Of a DNA stretch of 64,000 nucleotides, positions 50,372 through 59,862 are shown one piece after another. Position 1 is the stretch's first letter, and every line of letters begins with the position of its first letter. The stretch comes from Ureibacillus acetophenoni (lineage in GTDB: Bacteria > Bacillota > Bacilli > Bacillales_A > Planococcaceae): NCBI RefSeq assembly GCF_900220965.1, contig NZ_OBQC01000008.1, positions 105,440 to 169,439 of the forward strand, read 5' to 3'. Below the pieces are notes generated by a model. It searched no databases and was not told where the DNA came from. It was given only the letters and a program-made list of their open reading frames with translations. The position numbers were made by a program, and so were the translations under genes.

Positions 50372-52006
50372 TTAATATGGTTTGGAATTGCGAGCTTTTT
50401 TAATGACATCATCAATTATTTTCTTCGAATCTTTTGCACCAAGTGGACGTGGATTAAAGTCTTCCGCAAATTCCTCTTTGTTGTTGCTCGCTTCTTTTTT
50501 CTTCTCACTTAGTCCATCTCTTAAACGACGTCCATATTCTTCGTCGGCTTGTTCAGCAAGTGCGATCATTTTATCTTGTATATCTTGTGGGCAAATACTT
50601 AGATCATTTACTAAGTTATTAATTAATTCGTCTTTTTCCCATTGTTCAAAGTTTCGGTACGTTTCACCTGCTTGTTTCGTATTATCATTACGGTCGATTG
50701 ATTCACGTACAAGCTCACCTTGGATCATTGGAGTATATTCTTTGCCAACCTGTTCAGCTTCTTTTAAGCCTCCCATACTAGATGGTTCATAGTTGACATG
50801 TAAATTTTGACCGGGTGCTTTGTCATTATAATAACGTAATTGACCACCTTCTTGATTTGTGGCAACACGCTTTTTGGCAGCATTAATTGGAAGTTGCAGA
50901 TAATTCGCGCCTACTCGATAACGTTGTGTATCTGAGTAGGAGAATGTTCTTCCCTGTAACATTTTGTCATCAGAGAAATCTAGTCCATCGACAAGTACCC
51001 CAGTTCCAAATGCAACCTGCTCGACTTCGTTATGATAGTTTTCAGGGTTTTTATTTAACACCATACGTCCTACAGGTAACCATGGGAATTTGTCATTTGG
51101 CCATAGTTTTGTATCATCTAGTGGATCAAAATCTAACTCTGGATGTGGACCATCCTCCATAATTTGAACAAACAATTCCCATTCTGGGTAATCTCCGTTT
51201 TCGATAGCTTCGTACAAATCTTGCGTAGCATGATTAAAGTTTTTCGCCTGTATTTCTTCAGCTTCTTTTATCGTTAAGTTCTTAATCCCTTGTTTTGGCT
51301 CCCAATGATATTTTACTAGTACCGCTTTTCCTTCATTGTTCACCATTTTATATGTGTTTACTCCGGAGCCTTGCATCATTCGATAGTTCGCTGGAATTCC
51401 CCAAGGAGAATAAACAAGGGTCACCATATGGAATGATTCTGGAGAATTTGCACAAAAATCAAAGAAACGACGTGCATCTTGAATGTTTGTTACAGGATCT
51501 GGTCTAAAAGCATGAATCATGTCTGGGAATTTCATAGCATCACGGATGAAGAAAATTTTTAAATTGTTTCCTACTAAGTCCCAGTTCCCATCTTCAGTAT
51601 AAAATTTCACCGCGAAACCTCGTGGGTCACGGACTGTTTCAGGTGAGTGAACTCCATGTACTACAGTGGAAAAACGAACGAATACAGGTGTTTTCTTTCC
51701 TTTTTCCTGAAAGAGTTTTGCGCGAGTATATTTAGATGCTGGCTCATCACCAATTGTGCCGTATGCCTCAAAATAACCATGGGCACCAGCACCTCGTGCA
51801 TGTACAATTCGTTCAGGTACTTTCTCCCGGTCGAAATGACTAATCTTCTCAATGAAGTCATAGTTCTCTAGTGTTGCAGGCCCACGATTTCCAACCGTAC
51901 GTATATTTTGGTTGTTTGTAATTGGGTGTCCTTGTCGGTTTGTAAGAGTATCGTCATTTTCAATATTTGTTTGGTACTTTTCTTCGTTTGATGGATCGTT
52001 TGTCAT
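50372..52006 (-). CDS. Heme catalase
   Basis: A 544-aa monofunctional catalase. The distal His is in [13 protein letters not shown], the distal Asn in [20 protein letters not shown], and the proximal heme-ligand motif is [12 protein letters not shown]. The C-terminal ~60 residues form a charged tail ([13 protein letters not shown]) longer than in the 480-aa vegetative KatA type, so it is closer to the larger Bacillus catalases. Decomposes H2O2. TTAGGAGGATTTAA precedes the ATG. Monocistronic. Its location among spore genes could suggest, but does not show, a spore role. Confidence 0.95.
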   Translation of the reverse strand: MTNDPSNEEKYQTNIENDDTLTNRQGHPITNNQNIRTVGNRGPATLENYDFIEKISHFDREKVPERIVHARGAGAHGYFEAYGTIGDEPASKYTRAKLFQEKGKKTPVFVRFSTVVHGVHSPETVRDPRGFAVKFYTEDGNWDLVGNNLKIFFIRDAMKFPDMIHAFRPDPVTNIQDARRFFDFCANSPESFHMVTLVYSPWGIPANYRMMQGSGVNTYKMVNNEGKAVLVKYHWEPKQGIKNLTIKEAEEIQAKNFNHATQDLYEAIENGDYPEWELFVQIMEDGPHPELDFDPLDDTKLWPNDKFPWLPVGRMVLNKNPENYHNEVEQVAFGTGVLVDGLDFSDDKMLQGRTFSYSDTQRYRVGANYLQLPINAAKKRVATNQEGGQLRYYNDKAPGQNLHVNYEPSSMGGLKEAEQVGKEYTPMIQGELVRESIDRNDNTKQAGETYRNFEQWEKDELINNLVNDLSICPQDIQDKMIALAEQADEEYGRRLRDGLSEKKKEASNNKEEFAEDFNPRPLGAKDSKKIIDDVIKKARNSKPY

Positions 52007-52137
52007 TTAAATCCTCCTAATGCAAATAATAGTTCTTTATAAAAATGATGTCCTTAGTTGTGGAAACTTAATCAGTTTCTATTGGTAAAATGCTCTTTTG
52101 AAAAATAGATGGGGTTTTGTTGCAATAAAAATGGTGA

Positions 52138-52281
52138 GTTGATCATAAGACGCCTAAAGTTGCTCAATCCGGCAATAAAGTTGCTCAATTCCAGGGCGAA
52201 CTCGCTCAATTGTGGTGGAAAGTTGCTCAATTCCATGACAAAATCGCTCAATTCCAGACTAAACTTGCTCAATTTAAGCTT
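52138..52281. repeat. 21-bp phased word array 3 (TTGCTCAATT words)
   Basis: TTGCTCAAT or TCGCTCAAT recurs exactly every 21 bp, in units starting at 52159, 52180, 52201, 52222, 52243 and 52264, with a divergent unit at 52138. The bases between words differ freely. Both strands stay open with a 7-codon period (plus strand VAQFxxK-like, minus strand ELSNF-like), but there is no RBS or sensible start. The array lies between the catalase 5' end and the RNase J terminator, a few bp from the latter. Confidence 0.88.
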
Positions 52282-52283
52282 TG

Positions 52284-52316
52284 ATTAAAAAAAGTGCCCT
52301 GCATAAGGGCACTTTT
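52284..52316 (-). terminator. Terminator of the RNase J gene
   Basis: AAAGTGCCC pairs with GGGCACTTT, overlapping the stop codon region. The minus strand continues in T. Confidence 0.85.
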
Positions 52317-53979
52317 AAATCGCAATGATGATTGGTAAAATCATCGGCTGTTTATTTGTTTGATCGTAAACAAACTTTCCGACTTCTTTCTTAATAGCGC
52401 GGCGCATTCCTAGCACATTGGCATCGTTGAATGGATCAATCGTTCTCTTTACGACTTCATTAATATTACTTAACAGTTCTTCGGAATTTTTTGCGTAAAC
52501 AAATCCTCGAGAAATGCTATCTGGGTCTGAGATTCGATCACCATTTTCTTTACTTATCGTAACTACAATGACAAGCATCCCTTCTTCGGATAGCTGTTTA
52601 CGGTCACGAAGGACTATATCAAACACTTCATCGTCACCGGTGTTATCCACATATGTGTCTCCAGCGGTTACACTACGAGTTTGTCTCGCTTCACCATGCT
52701 GGATATCTACAACTTCACCATTTTTAATAATAAATGTATTGCCTTCTTCAACTCCAACTGCCTCAGCTAGTTTTTGATGAAGGTGTAGCATACGATATTC
52801 GCCATGGATTGGTATAAAGTATTTAGGCTTCATTAAAGTAAGCATTAACTTTAAATCTTCTTGATATCCATGACCTGAAACGTGCATTCCTGTAATTTTA
52901 GCGGAACCATAAATGACGTTCGCCCCTAATTGGAATAAGTTATCAACAATTTTCGAGACATCCTTTTCGTTTCCTGGTATTGGAGAAGCAGCGAAAATGA
53001 CTGTATCACCAGGGTAGACCTTTACATCTCTATTACTATTTGTTGATAAACGTGATAACGCTGCTAGTGGCTCCCCCTGACTTCCAGTACATAATATCGT
53101 TACACTCTCAGGTGAAAGATGTCGCACATCTCGAGCATCAACCATCATCCAATCAGGTACATCTAAATATCCTCTTGCTCTAGCAATAGAAACGACATTC
53201 ACCATACTTCGACCAAGTAATGCCAATTTTCGATTCGTCTTTTTACATGCTTCTACAATTTGCTGTACACGGTTTACATTCGACGCAAATGTCGAAATGA
53301 TCACTTTTCCTGTCGCACTAAAGAATGCTTCGTCAATATGTTTTCCAACTTCACTTTCCGAAGGTGTCATTCCAGGTCTTTCTGCATTCGTACTTTCAGA
53401 AATTAAAGCAACGATACCTTCATCACCAATGTTAGCCATTTTATGAATGTCCGTATATTGATCATTTACTGGAGTTAAATCAAATTTAAAATCTCCTGTA
53501 TGCACAACTTTTCCTTCTGGAGTGTCGAATACAATACCTAAGCAATCTGGAATACTATGACTTGTTCTAAAGAAACTAACTTGTATATTGCCAAAATCTA
53601 ATTTGGAGTTTGAATTAATTTCAACTAAAGTCGATTCACGTAATAACTTATGTTCTTTTAACTTCAGTTCAATTAATCCAAGAGTAAATCTTGTTGCATA
53701 AATCGGAACATTTAACTTTTTTAGGAAATAGGGGATACCACCTATATGGTCCTCGTGTCCATGAGTTAGGACTAAACCTCTTATTTTGTGTTGATTTTGT
53801 TGTAAATAAGTGACATCAGGAATGATTAAATCAATTCCGAGTAAATCATTTCCTGCAAATTTTGCACCGCAATCAATAATGATTAGGTCATCTCCGTATT
53901 CAAGGACATACATGTTTTTCCCGATTTCATTTATTCCACCTAATGCAAAAATCGATAATGTATTTTTACTTTCAGACAA
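52315..53979 (-). CDS. Ribonuclease J1-type nuclease
   Basis: A 554-aa metallo-beta-lactamase/beta-CASP ribonuclease. It has LTHGHEDHIGG (HxHxDH metal site), HTGDFKFDLTPV, TILCTGSQGEPLAAL, IPGNEKDVS and the C-terminal QPMILPIIIAI typical of RNase J1 (RnjA). All metal-ligand residues are intact, unlike in many RNase J2 proteins. The usual rnjA partner ykzG/rpoY is not next to it, so this may be a paralogue rather than the main rnjA. TTG start at 53979 with GAGAGGGAGC. RNase J has 5'-3' exo- and endonuclease activity on mRNA. Confidence 0.92.
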   Translation of the reverse strand: MSESKNTLSIFALGGINEIGKNMYVLEYGDDLIIIDCGAKFAGNDLLGIDLIIPDVTYLQQNQHKIRGLVLTHGHEDHIGGIPYFLKKLNVPIYATRFTLGLIELKLKEHKLLRESTLVEINSNSKLDFGNIQVSFFRTSHSIPDCLGIVFDTPEGKVVHTGDFKFDLTPVNDQYTDIHKMANIGDEGIVALISESTNAERPGMTPSESEVGKHIDEAFFSATGKVIISTFASNVNRVQQIVEACKKTNRKLALLGRSMVNVVSIARARGYLDVPDWMMVDARDVRHLSPESVTILCTGSQGEPLAALSRLSTNSNRDVKVYPGDTVIFAASPIPGNEKDVSKIVDNLFQLGANVIYGSAKITGMHVSGHGYQEDLKLMLTLMKPKYFIPIHGEYRMLHLHQKLAEAVGVEEGNTFIIKNGEVVDIQHGEARQTRSVTAGDTYVDNTGDDEVFDIVLRDRKQLSEEGMLVIVVTISKENGDRISDPDSISRGFVYAKNSEELLSNINEVVKRTIDPFNDANVLGMRRAIKKEVGKFVYDQTNKQPMILPIIIAI

Positions 53980-54228
53980 TTAAGCTCCCTCTCTTCGCAT
54001 ACAGTCATTTCTACATATTTCATCATTGGTAGGTTTTCTAAACATTGATTAGTATAACTATTTGTAAAATTTTCTATACGAATGTTTCTCAATGACTTGC
54101 TATTAAAATTTTTCTTTCTCCATACTTTTTTCTATTAAATTTCAAAAATTAAGTATGAAACTCTAGTAACTCGAATAGAATTTTATAAGTTTATAATTTG
54201 GAAAATATATATTAGGGGATGAAATAGA
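53980..54228. other. Divergent spacer
   Basis: AT-rich, with no ORF, repeat or RNA motif seen. It must hold the promoters of the RNase J gene and the 54229 gene. Confidence 0.4.
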
Positions 54229-54927
54229 ATGCAAATGTTCTTGATTAGTTGGATTTTCTTATTAGGCATAGCATTTTTTATATTAGCTTTTTTCCTAGGT
54301 CCACTATTGATGGTTGGGTCGTATTTATTAATCGCTTTTATGATGTTTCTATGGGGTTATATAGAACTAAGAAAAGAAATGGATAAAAAAATGGAAGAAG
54401 ATTTAGAAGAAACCAGGGAAATGCTAAATGAAATTCCTCATACTAAAGCAACTCTATCAGAAGATTTACTAACTAGTTTGTTAATAGATGAAAGAACAAA
54501 TACTTTTTACGTTGCAAATAGAGAATATGTTGATGATGAATTTAACTATAAGTCGTTCCCTTTTTCAAAATTGTTAGAAGTAGCGATTTTAGAAGATGGG
54601 AAAGTGAAATATCTTTTTCCAAGAGAAGGTATAATCGGAGGTACAATCAATGACGAAGGACAAGCAATTATTAACCTTTACGAGTCAGAGGAATCAGAAT
54701 ATGAAGACGACGATGAAACAATAAAGAAAATATCTTTGAAGCTGGTTGTGGATGATTTTTCAAATCACACGATTGAGTATATTTTTCTAGAGAAGGATGA
54801 TCCAATAGAAAAAGACAGTGATGACTATATAGATACTATAAAAGAGTGCACGAATTGGTATCAAATGCTTAGTTTAATGATAAACCAATACAAACATGAA
54901 AAAAGGCTTGTCGGTCCTTGGGTTTAA
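54229..54927 (+). CDS. Membrane-anchored acidic protein, unknown
   Basis: A 232-aa protein. Two hydrophobic helices occupy residues 4-45, followed by a charged coiled-coil-like segment (ELRKEMDKKMEEDLEETREML) and an acidic beta-rich domain. No enzyme motif. I do not recognise a family. GGGGATGAAATAGA precedes the ATG. Confidence 0.65.
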   Translation: MQMFLISWIFLLGIAFFILAFFLGPLLMVGSYLLIAFMMFLWGYIELRKEMDKKMEEDLEETREMLNEIPHTKATLSEDLLTSLLIDERTNTFYVANREYVDDEFNYKSFPFSKLLEVAILEDGKVKYLFPREGIIGGTINDEGQAIINLYESEESEYEDDDETIKKISLKLVVDDFSNHTIEYIFLEKDDPIEKDSDDYIDTIKECTNWYQMLSLMINQYKHEKRLVGPWV

Positions 54928-54995
54928 CAAAATATGTGATTATCGTTAACACTATTCGAACCTACTCCATATTTTAGAAGTGGAGGAGGGTTTAC

Positions 54996-55298
54996 ATGAT
55001 ATCAACAGAAACGTTAACTATTCAAGGGCACATTTTTAATGCGGTGACTGTGTATTTACCTAAGACTACATTGTTAACAATCTCTAATGATATTGGTTAT
55101 ATAATGTGTGGTGCCTTGGATGTTGGATTGTTGAATGAGAAACTGGCAGATCGTAAAATTGTTGCTGGGCGTGCGGTAGGTGTAAAAACGATTGACGAAT
55201 TGTTAAAAGCACCACTTGAATCAGTAACCTATGAGGCAGAAAAGTTTGGTATTGTAAAAGGCATGATTGGTGAAGAAGCTTTATTGAAAATGATTTAA
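54996..55298 (+). CDS. yunC: YunC family protein (DUF1805)
   Basis: A 100-aa protein. LPKTTLLTISNDIGYIMCGALDVGLLNEKL and IVAGRAVGVKTIDELL are the DUF1805/YunC pattern. A structure of the B. subtilis protein is known but its role is not. GGAGGAGG precedes the ATG. Followed by a terminator. Confidence 0.85.
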   Translation: MISTETLTIQGHIFNAVTVYLPKTTLLTISNDIGYIMCGALDVGLLNEKLADRKIVAGRAVGVKTIDELLKAPLESVTYEAEKFGIVKGMIGEEALLKMI

Positions 55299-55305
55299 CT
55301 TCTAT

Positions 55306-55346
55306 AAATGGCGTATTTGTTCTAAAAACAAATACGTCATTTTTTG
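55306..55346 (+). terminator. yunC terminator
   Basis: ATGGCGTATTTGTT pairs with AACAAATACGTCAT (one G-T), followed by TTTTTT. Confidence 0.88.
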
Positions 55347-55427
55347 TGGAAATAATACAACTACAATGCTAATATTAAGGGATTTTGATAAAATGAATGT
55401 CAATATAACTGAAATGGAGAATAGATA

Positions 55428-56303
55428 GTGAAGACCTTTAAGAAAGTTTATGTAGAAATAATAAGTGTTTGTAACCTCGCGTGTAGTTTTTGTCCCCCAA
55501 CAAATCGTACGAAAGGGATTATTAAACTTGAGGATTTTAATAGAATATTAGACCAACTAAAACCACATACAAAATATATTTATTTGCATGTAAAGGGTGA
55601 GCCACTAATGCACCCTCGGATAGATCAATTATTAGATGCAGCCCATGAAAAAGGATTTAAAGTTAACATTACAACTAATGGTACTCTAATAAAGAAAAAT
55701 CGAGAGAAACTTTTAGGAAAACCTGCTCTTAGACAAATCAACTTTTCATTACATAGTTTTGATGGTCATGAAGGGTCGGAAAATCGTGAAAAATACCTTG
55801 GAGATATTTTAGAGTTTGTTCGTGAAGCGAAGGAACATGGTGTAATTATCTCTTACCGTTTATGGAATTTGCAAAGAGGCCAATCAACTGAAATTGCTAA
55901 GAGAAGAAATCGAGAAACGTTAGAAATTATTGAACGTGAATATAACTTGGACTATAGGATTGAAGAAAGAGTTGTTCCAGGTGGCGGAGTGAAAATTGAC
56001 AAAAACATTTACTTAAATCAAGACCATGAATTCAGATGGCCAAGTCTTCTTGCACCAGAAGATGAAGGCAAAGGATTCTGTCATGCCTTAAGAAGTCATG
56101 CAGCCATACTAGTTGATGGAACAGTTGTACCATGTTGCTTAGATGGAGATGGAATTATAAAACTTGGAAATGTTAACGAACAGTCATTCTCAGAAATCGT
56201 TGAGGGAGAAAGGGCAAATCGTATTGTCGATGGATTTTCGAATCGAGTAGCAGTAGAAGAACTATGTAGAAAATGTGGTTTTCGTCAGAAATTTGGAATG
56301 TAA
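55428..56303 (+). CDS. Radical SAM/SPASM protein
   Basis: A 291-aa radical SAM enzyme. The cluster motif CNLACSFC (Cys15, Cys19, Cys22) is near the N-terminus, then HVKGEPLMHP (GGEP-like) and ITTNGT. The C-terminus carries further cysteines (VPCCLDGDG and ELCRKCGF), as in SPASM domains that hold auxiliary clusters. SPASM enzymes often modify peptides, but no precursor-peptide gene is visible next to it. GTG start at 55428 with ATGGAGAATAG. Function open. Confidence 0.85.
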   Translation: MKTFKKVYVEIISVCNLACSFCPPTNRTKGIIKLEDFNRILDQLKPHTKYIYLHVKGEPLMHPRIDQLLDAAHEKGFKVNITTNGTLIKKNREKLLGKPALRQINFSLHSFDGHEGSENREKYLGDILEFVREAKEHGVIISYRLWNLQRGQSTEIAKRRNRETLEIIEREYNLDYRIEERVVPGGGVKIDKNIYLNQDHEFRWPSLLAPEDEGKGFCHALRSHAAILVDGTVVPCCLDGDGIIKLGNVNEQSFSEIVEGERANRIVDGFSNRVAVEELCRKCGFRQKFGM

Positions 56304-56427
56304 TAGACCTATAAAAAATACTATTTTGTAGTAGAAATCTATGGATTCATTAAAATGACTTAACAATGAATTTACATTTGTATAGTATGATGTAAAAAAA
56401 GCTACTAATTATGGGGTGAATCCATAG

Positions 56428-57312
56428 ATGGTAAAATTGAAATTTGCATTAGTGATTGTCCTTTTATGCTCAATTTTAGTAGGATGTAACGGAAACAAAG
56501 AGGAGATAACGATAGGATTGATTCCTTTAAAAGACAAAGAAGAGATGATTAATAACTTTGATCCCATCAAACTTTATCTAGAAGATAATATAAAGACTTC
56601 AGTTAATGTTATTATTGCTGATGATTATGCGAGTCTTGTTAAAGGAATGGAACAAGGAACTATCGATATTGGGTGGTATGGTGCATATTCCTATATAGCG
56701 GCAGATAGTCTATTAGATTTAAAACCTTTAGTTGTGCAAGAAAGAAAAGTAGATGGATTATACTATCAGTCTTTGATTATAACGAAGAAGGAATCGGATA
56801 TTCACACCATTGAGGATTTAAAAGGATCCACATTTTCAATTGTAGATTCTGGTTCAACATCAGGCTATGTCCTACCGTTTGCATTATTTAGAAGTAGAGA
56901 TATTGAAATTGAAGATTTCTTCGACGAAGTCCATTTCTCAGGTACCCATCAGCAAGTAACTATTGATATAGAAAGCAATCTAGTAGATGCAGGAGCAATT
57001 AGTAGTATTCAATTTGAAAAATTAATAAAAGAAAATAAAATCGACGAAAATGATTATAGAGTAATCTGGAAGTCAGAAGATATTCCAGGTTCTCTTTTTG
57101 TTGCTGGAACTAATATTGATGAAAAAATACAGGAGAAATTTATTAGTGCAATGGTGGCTATTCATCAAGAACAACCCAAAGCATTAGAAGAATTTGATGA
57201 TTCAATTGAAAGATACATTGAAGTTGATAATAGCATCTATCATTCTATAAGAAATATTGCCACGATTTTGGGTAAAGATTACATGATAGAATTTTTTCTA
57301 AAAAGTGAATGA
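56428..57312 (+). CDS. PhnD/PhnS-type substrate-binding lipoprotein
   Basis: A 294-aa lipoprotein. The signal ends at LVGC (Cys20), then a phosphonate/phosphite-binding (PhnD) fold: ITIGLIPLKDKEEM, YASLVKGMEQGTIDIGWYGAYSYIA and KGSTFSIVDSGSTSGYVLP. ABC importers of this family bring in phosphonates, phosphite or other anions. No permease or ATPase gene is present; instead a GGDEF-EAL membrane sensor begins 17 bp later. It may act as a ligand-binding co-receptor. TATGGGGTGAATCC precedes the ATG. Confidence 0.85.
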   Translation: MVKLKFALVIVLLCSILVGCNGNKEEITIGLIPLKDKEEMINNFDPIKLYLEDNIKTSVNVIIADDYASLVKGMEQGTIDIGWYGAYSYIAADSLLDLKPLVVQERKVDGLYYQSLIITKKESDIHTIEDLKGSTFSIVDSGSTSGYVLPFALFRSRDIEIEDFFDEVHFSGTHQQVTIDIESNLVDAGAISSIQFEKLIKENKIDENDYRVIWKSEDIPGSLFVAGTNIDEKIQEKFISAMVAIHQEQPKALEEFDDSIERYIEVDNSIYHSIRNIATILGKDYMIEFFLKSE

Positions 57313-57328
57313 GTAAACTTGAGGATGA

Positions 57329-59800
57329 GTGACCAACTTGAGAACAAAAAGCATAAAGTTTTGGGCAATATTACTAATACTATTTATGTGTTTAACCACC
57401 ATGACATTATTTGGTTTTATTGCTTCTAAAAGCATTAAGAAAAATATTGAATTACAATATGAACAAGAATCAGAGACGGTATTAAATCGTACGGCCATCT
57501 ATTTCGAAAGTTCATTTAACATAGTTGAAAAAATAATAGAGAAAATAGAACAAACACTTACCACTGACCAAAAATTGACGAGTGATGAATTAGAATCTTT
57601 ATTTAGTGATTATCAATACATAATTCCATTAAAAGGTACATTTGTTTATGGCCACGTTAATGGTCAACTTTATACAGGCGTAGACACCGAAATACCTAAT
57701 GATTTTACCCCTATTAAACGGATGTGGTATAAGGAAGCATTATGGAACAAAGAAGACATAGTCTGGACAGATCCATACCTAGATTACCTCGATCAAGAAA
57801 TTGTTATCTCAGCAACCAAATATGTTAAAGGTCCAAACTATGATGGAGTCATTGCTGTTGATTTTCAATTAGATGAATTGAGTGACATCATTAGTAAATC
57901 TACAATTGGTAACGATGGCCTTGTCATGTTGTTAAATCAAAGTGGTTCGGTAATTGCAAATCGACATAACTATCTTCTTGGTGAACCCATATTTGCTGAA
58001 CAATATCATTCATTAATTGAAGAAACGAGAGAAAAATATGTCCCATACATAATTAATGAAGAAAATTTTATTCTCCATTCCCACGAAATAGAACAAATCG
58101 GTATGAATATTCTAACGGCCATCAGTGAAGATGAAGTGAACCATAAATTAATCGAAAACTTAATCCCAATATTAGTGGCTGGTATTGTTTGTATATTATT
58201 TTTCAGCTTCATGGGTTATGGAATTACATTACTTTGGACAAGACCTATAAAAAAACTGGGAATTCTCATGAATCATGTGGAAAATGGTAACTACCAAGTC
58301 CGTGCAAATGTGAAAAGCTATAAAGAAGTAACTCGTTTGGCAATGGGCTTTAATAGTATGATTCGAGCAATAAATAAGCGTGACCGAAAACTAATGATCT
58401 CGAATAATGAGATAAAGCGGACTGAGGAACAATTACGTAAGAAATACGACGAATTAAAAGAATCTCAGAGGGTACTTAAACTTAGTGAAGAAAAAGTGGC
58501 TCATCTTGCTTCTCATGACTCTTTAACTGGATTATTAAACCGTAGAAGATTAAATGAAGAATTAACTAAATCAATAGTAAATGACAAAGATTGTCCAATA
58601 GCAGTAATTTTTATTGATTTAGATAATTTTAAAATGGTAAATGATACACTTGGACATTCTTTCGGAGATCGATTAATTGTAAAAGTAGCTGAGTTGTTGA
58701 AAAATATATCACCACCTTATAAACAAGTTGCTCGAATAAGTGGCGATGAATTTATACTTCTCATTTATGATATTGAGTCAGAACAACAAGCAGAGGAAGT
58801 TGCAAAAGAAATCGTCGACCTGTTTGATACGGGAATAGTTATTGATTCAAAAATACTAAACGTTACGGCAAGTATCGGAGTATCTATGTATCCCGAACAT
58901 GGCACAACCGCTGAGGATTTATTAAAGACTGCTGATATGGCAATGTATCGTGCAAAGGGCTCAGGTAAAAATGGTTATCGACTGTTTGATGAGAGTATTC
59001 AAAAGGAGATTCATGAAAAGTCTGTCATCGAATCAGGTATACGTAAAAGTTTAGAAACGAATGGGTTAGAACTCCATTTTCAACCTCTGTATAATACAAA
59101 AGATAAAAAGATTACGAGTATTGAAGCTTTACTACGTGTGAGGTCTCCTGAATTGGTACAATTTGGAATTCAAAAAATAATTCAAATTGCTGAATTTACA
59201 GGTCAAATTGTTGAGATCGATAATTGGGTATTAGAGAACGCATGTATAGCAATTAAACGAATTAATAAGCAACTTGTAAATCCAATAAAAATTTCTGTTA
59301 ATATTTCACCCGTCCATATAATGCAACAAGATTTTGTAGAAAATGTTCAATACATTGTAGAAAGTACTGGTATTCCACCAGGATGGTTACAATTAGAAAT
59401 TACAGAAACATCTTTAATGAAATCTTTTGAAACTAACTTTAAAAAATTAGAAATGCTAAAGGAATTGGGAATATCAATACATTTAGATGATTTTGGGACA
59501 GGTTATTCTTCTTTAAGTTATTTAAATAGTTTACCTATTGATCGTGTGAAGATTGATAAAAGTTTCGTTGATATGATGTTAAGGTCTGAAAAGGAACAGA
59601 GAATTATTGAAACGATCATTAGTTTAGCACATAATATTGGGTTGGAAGTTGTTGCAGAAGGTGTTGAACAGAAAGAACAACTTGACATGCTTGTGAAATA
59701 TAAATGTGAATTAATACAAGGATATTATATTAGTAAACCAATTAATTTCGAAAAAGTTGTTTTGAAACTCCAGGAAGAAGATATTAACTACACAAACTAA
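57329..59800 (+). CDS. Cyclic-di-GMP enzyme: dCache-HAMP-GGDEF-EAL
   Basis: An 823-aa membrane sensor. TM1 (11-33), an extracytoplasmic Cache-type domain (about 35-275, with MWYKEALW and WTDPYLD), TM2 (279-303), HAMP (to ~355), a coiled coil, GGDEF (active-site SGDEF at 471-475) and EAL (E599-L601). No RxxD inhibitory site precedes SGDEF. EAL catalytic motifs look complete: EALLR, LEITETSLM, DDFGTG, KIDKSFV and AEGVEQ, so both synthesis and hydrolysis of c-di-GMP are possible. GTG 57329, or TTG 57338, after GAGGATGA. Closely follows the PhnD-like gene. Confidence 0.92.
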   Translation: MTNLRTKSIKFWAILLILFMCLTTMTLFGFIASKSIKKNIELQYEQESETVLNRTAIYFESSFNIVEKIIEKIEQTLTTDQKLTSDELESLFSDYQYIIPLKGTFVYGHVNGQLYTGVDTEIPNDFTPIKRMWYKEALWNKEDIVWTDPYLDYLDQEIVISATKYVKGPNYDGVIAVDFQLDELSDIISKSTIGNDGLVMLLNQSGSVIANRHNYLLGEPIFAEQYHSLIEETREKYVPYIINEENFILHSHEIEQIGMNILTAISEDEVNHKLIENLIPILVAGIVCILFFSFMGYGITLLWTRPIKKLGILMNHVENGNYQVRANVKSYKEVTRLAMGFNSMIRAINKRDRKLMISNNEIKRTEEQLRKKYDELKESQRVLKLSEEKVAHLASHDSLTGLLNRRRLNEELTKSIVNDKDCPIAVIFIDLDNFKMVNDTLGHSFGDRLIVKVAELLKNISPPYKQVARISGDEFILLIYDIESEQQAEEVAKEIVDLFDTGIVIDSKILNVTASIGVSMYPEHGTTAEDLLKTADMAMYRAKGSGKNGYRLFDESIQKEIHEKSVIESGIRKSLETNGLELHFQPLYNTKDKKITSIEALLRVRSPELVQFGIQKIIQIAEFTGQIVEIDNWVLENACIAIKRINKQLVNPIKISVNISPVHIMQQDFVENVQYIVESTGIPPGWLQLEITETSLMKSFETNFKKLEMLKELGISIHLDDFGTGYSSLSYLNSLPIDRVKIDKSFVDMMLRSEKEQRIIETIISLAHNIGLEVVAEGVEQKEQLDMLVKYKCELIQGYYISKPINFEKVVLKLQEEDINYTN

Positions 59801-59826
59801 ATTGTTCTTACTATATTTGTTATAGA

Positions 59827-59862
59827 GATGTGACTAGATTCCACTAGTTACATCTTTTTTTA
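59827..59862. terminator. Terminator between the c-di-GMP gene and yitT-like gene
   Basis: GATGTGACTAG pairs with CTAGTTACATC (one G-T), then T7 on the plus strand. Confidence 0.82.

Noticed and set aside
52072..52272. 66-aa minus-strand ORF with ELSNF repeats
   Set aside because: It is the array 3 repeat read on the minus strand; there is no RBS and the plus strand is equally open.
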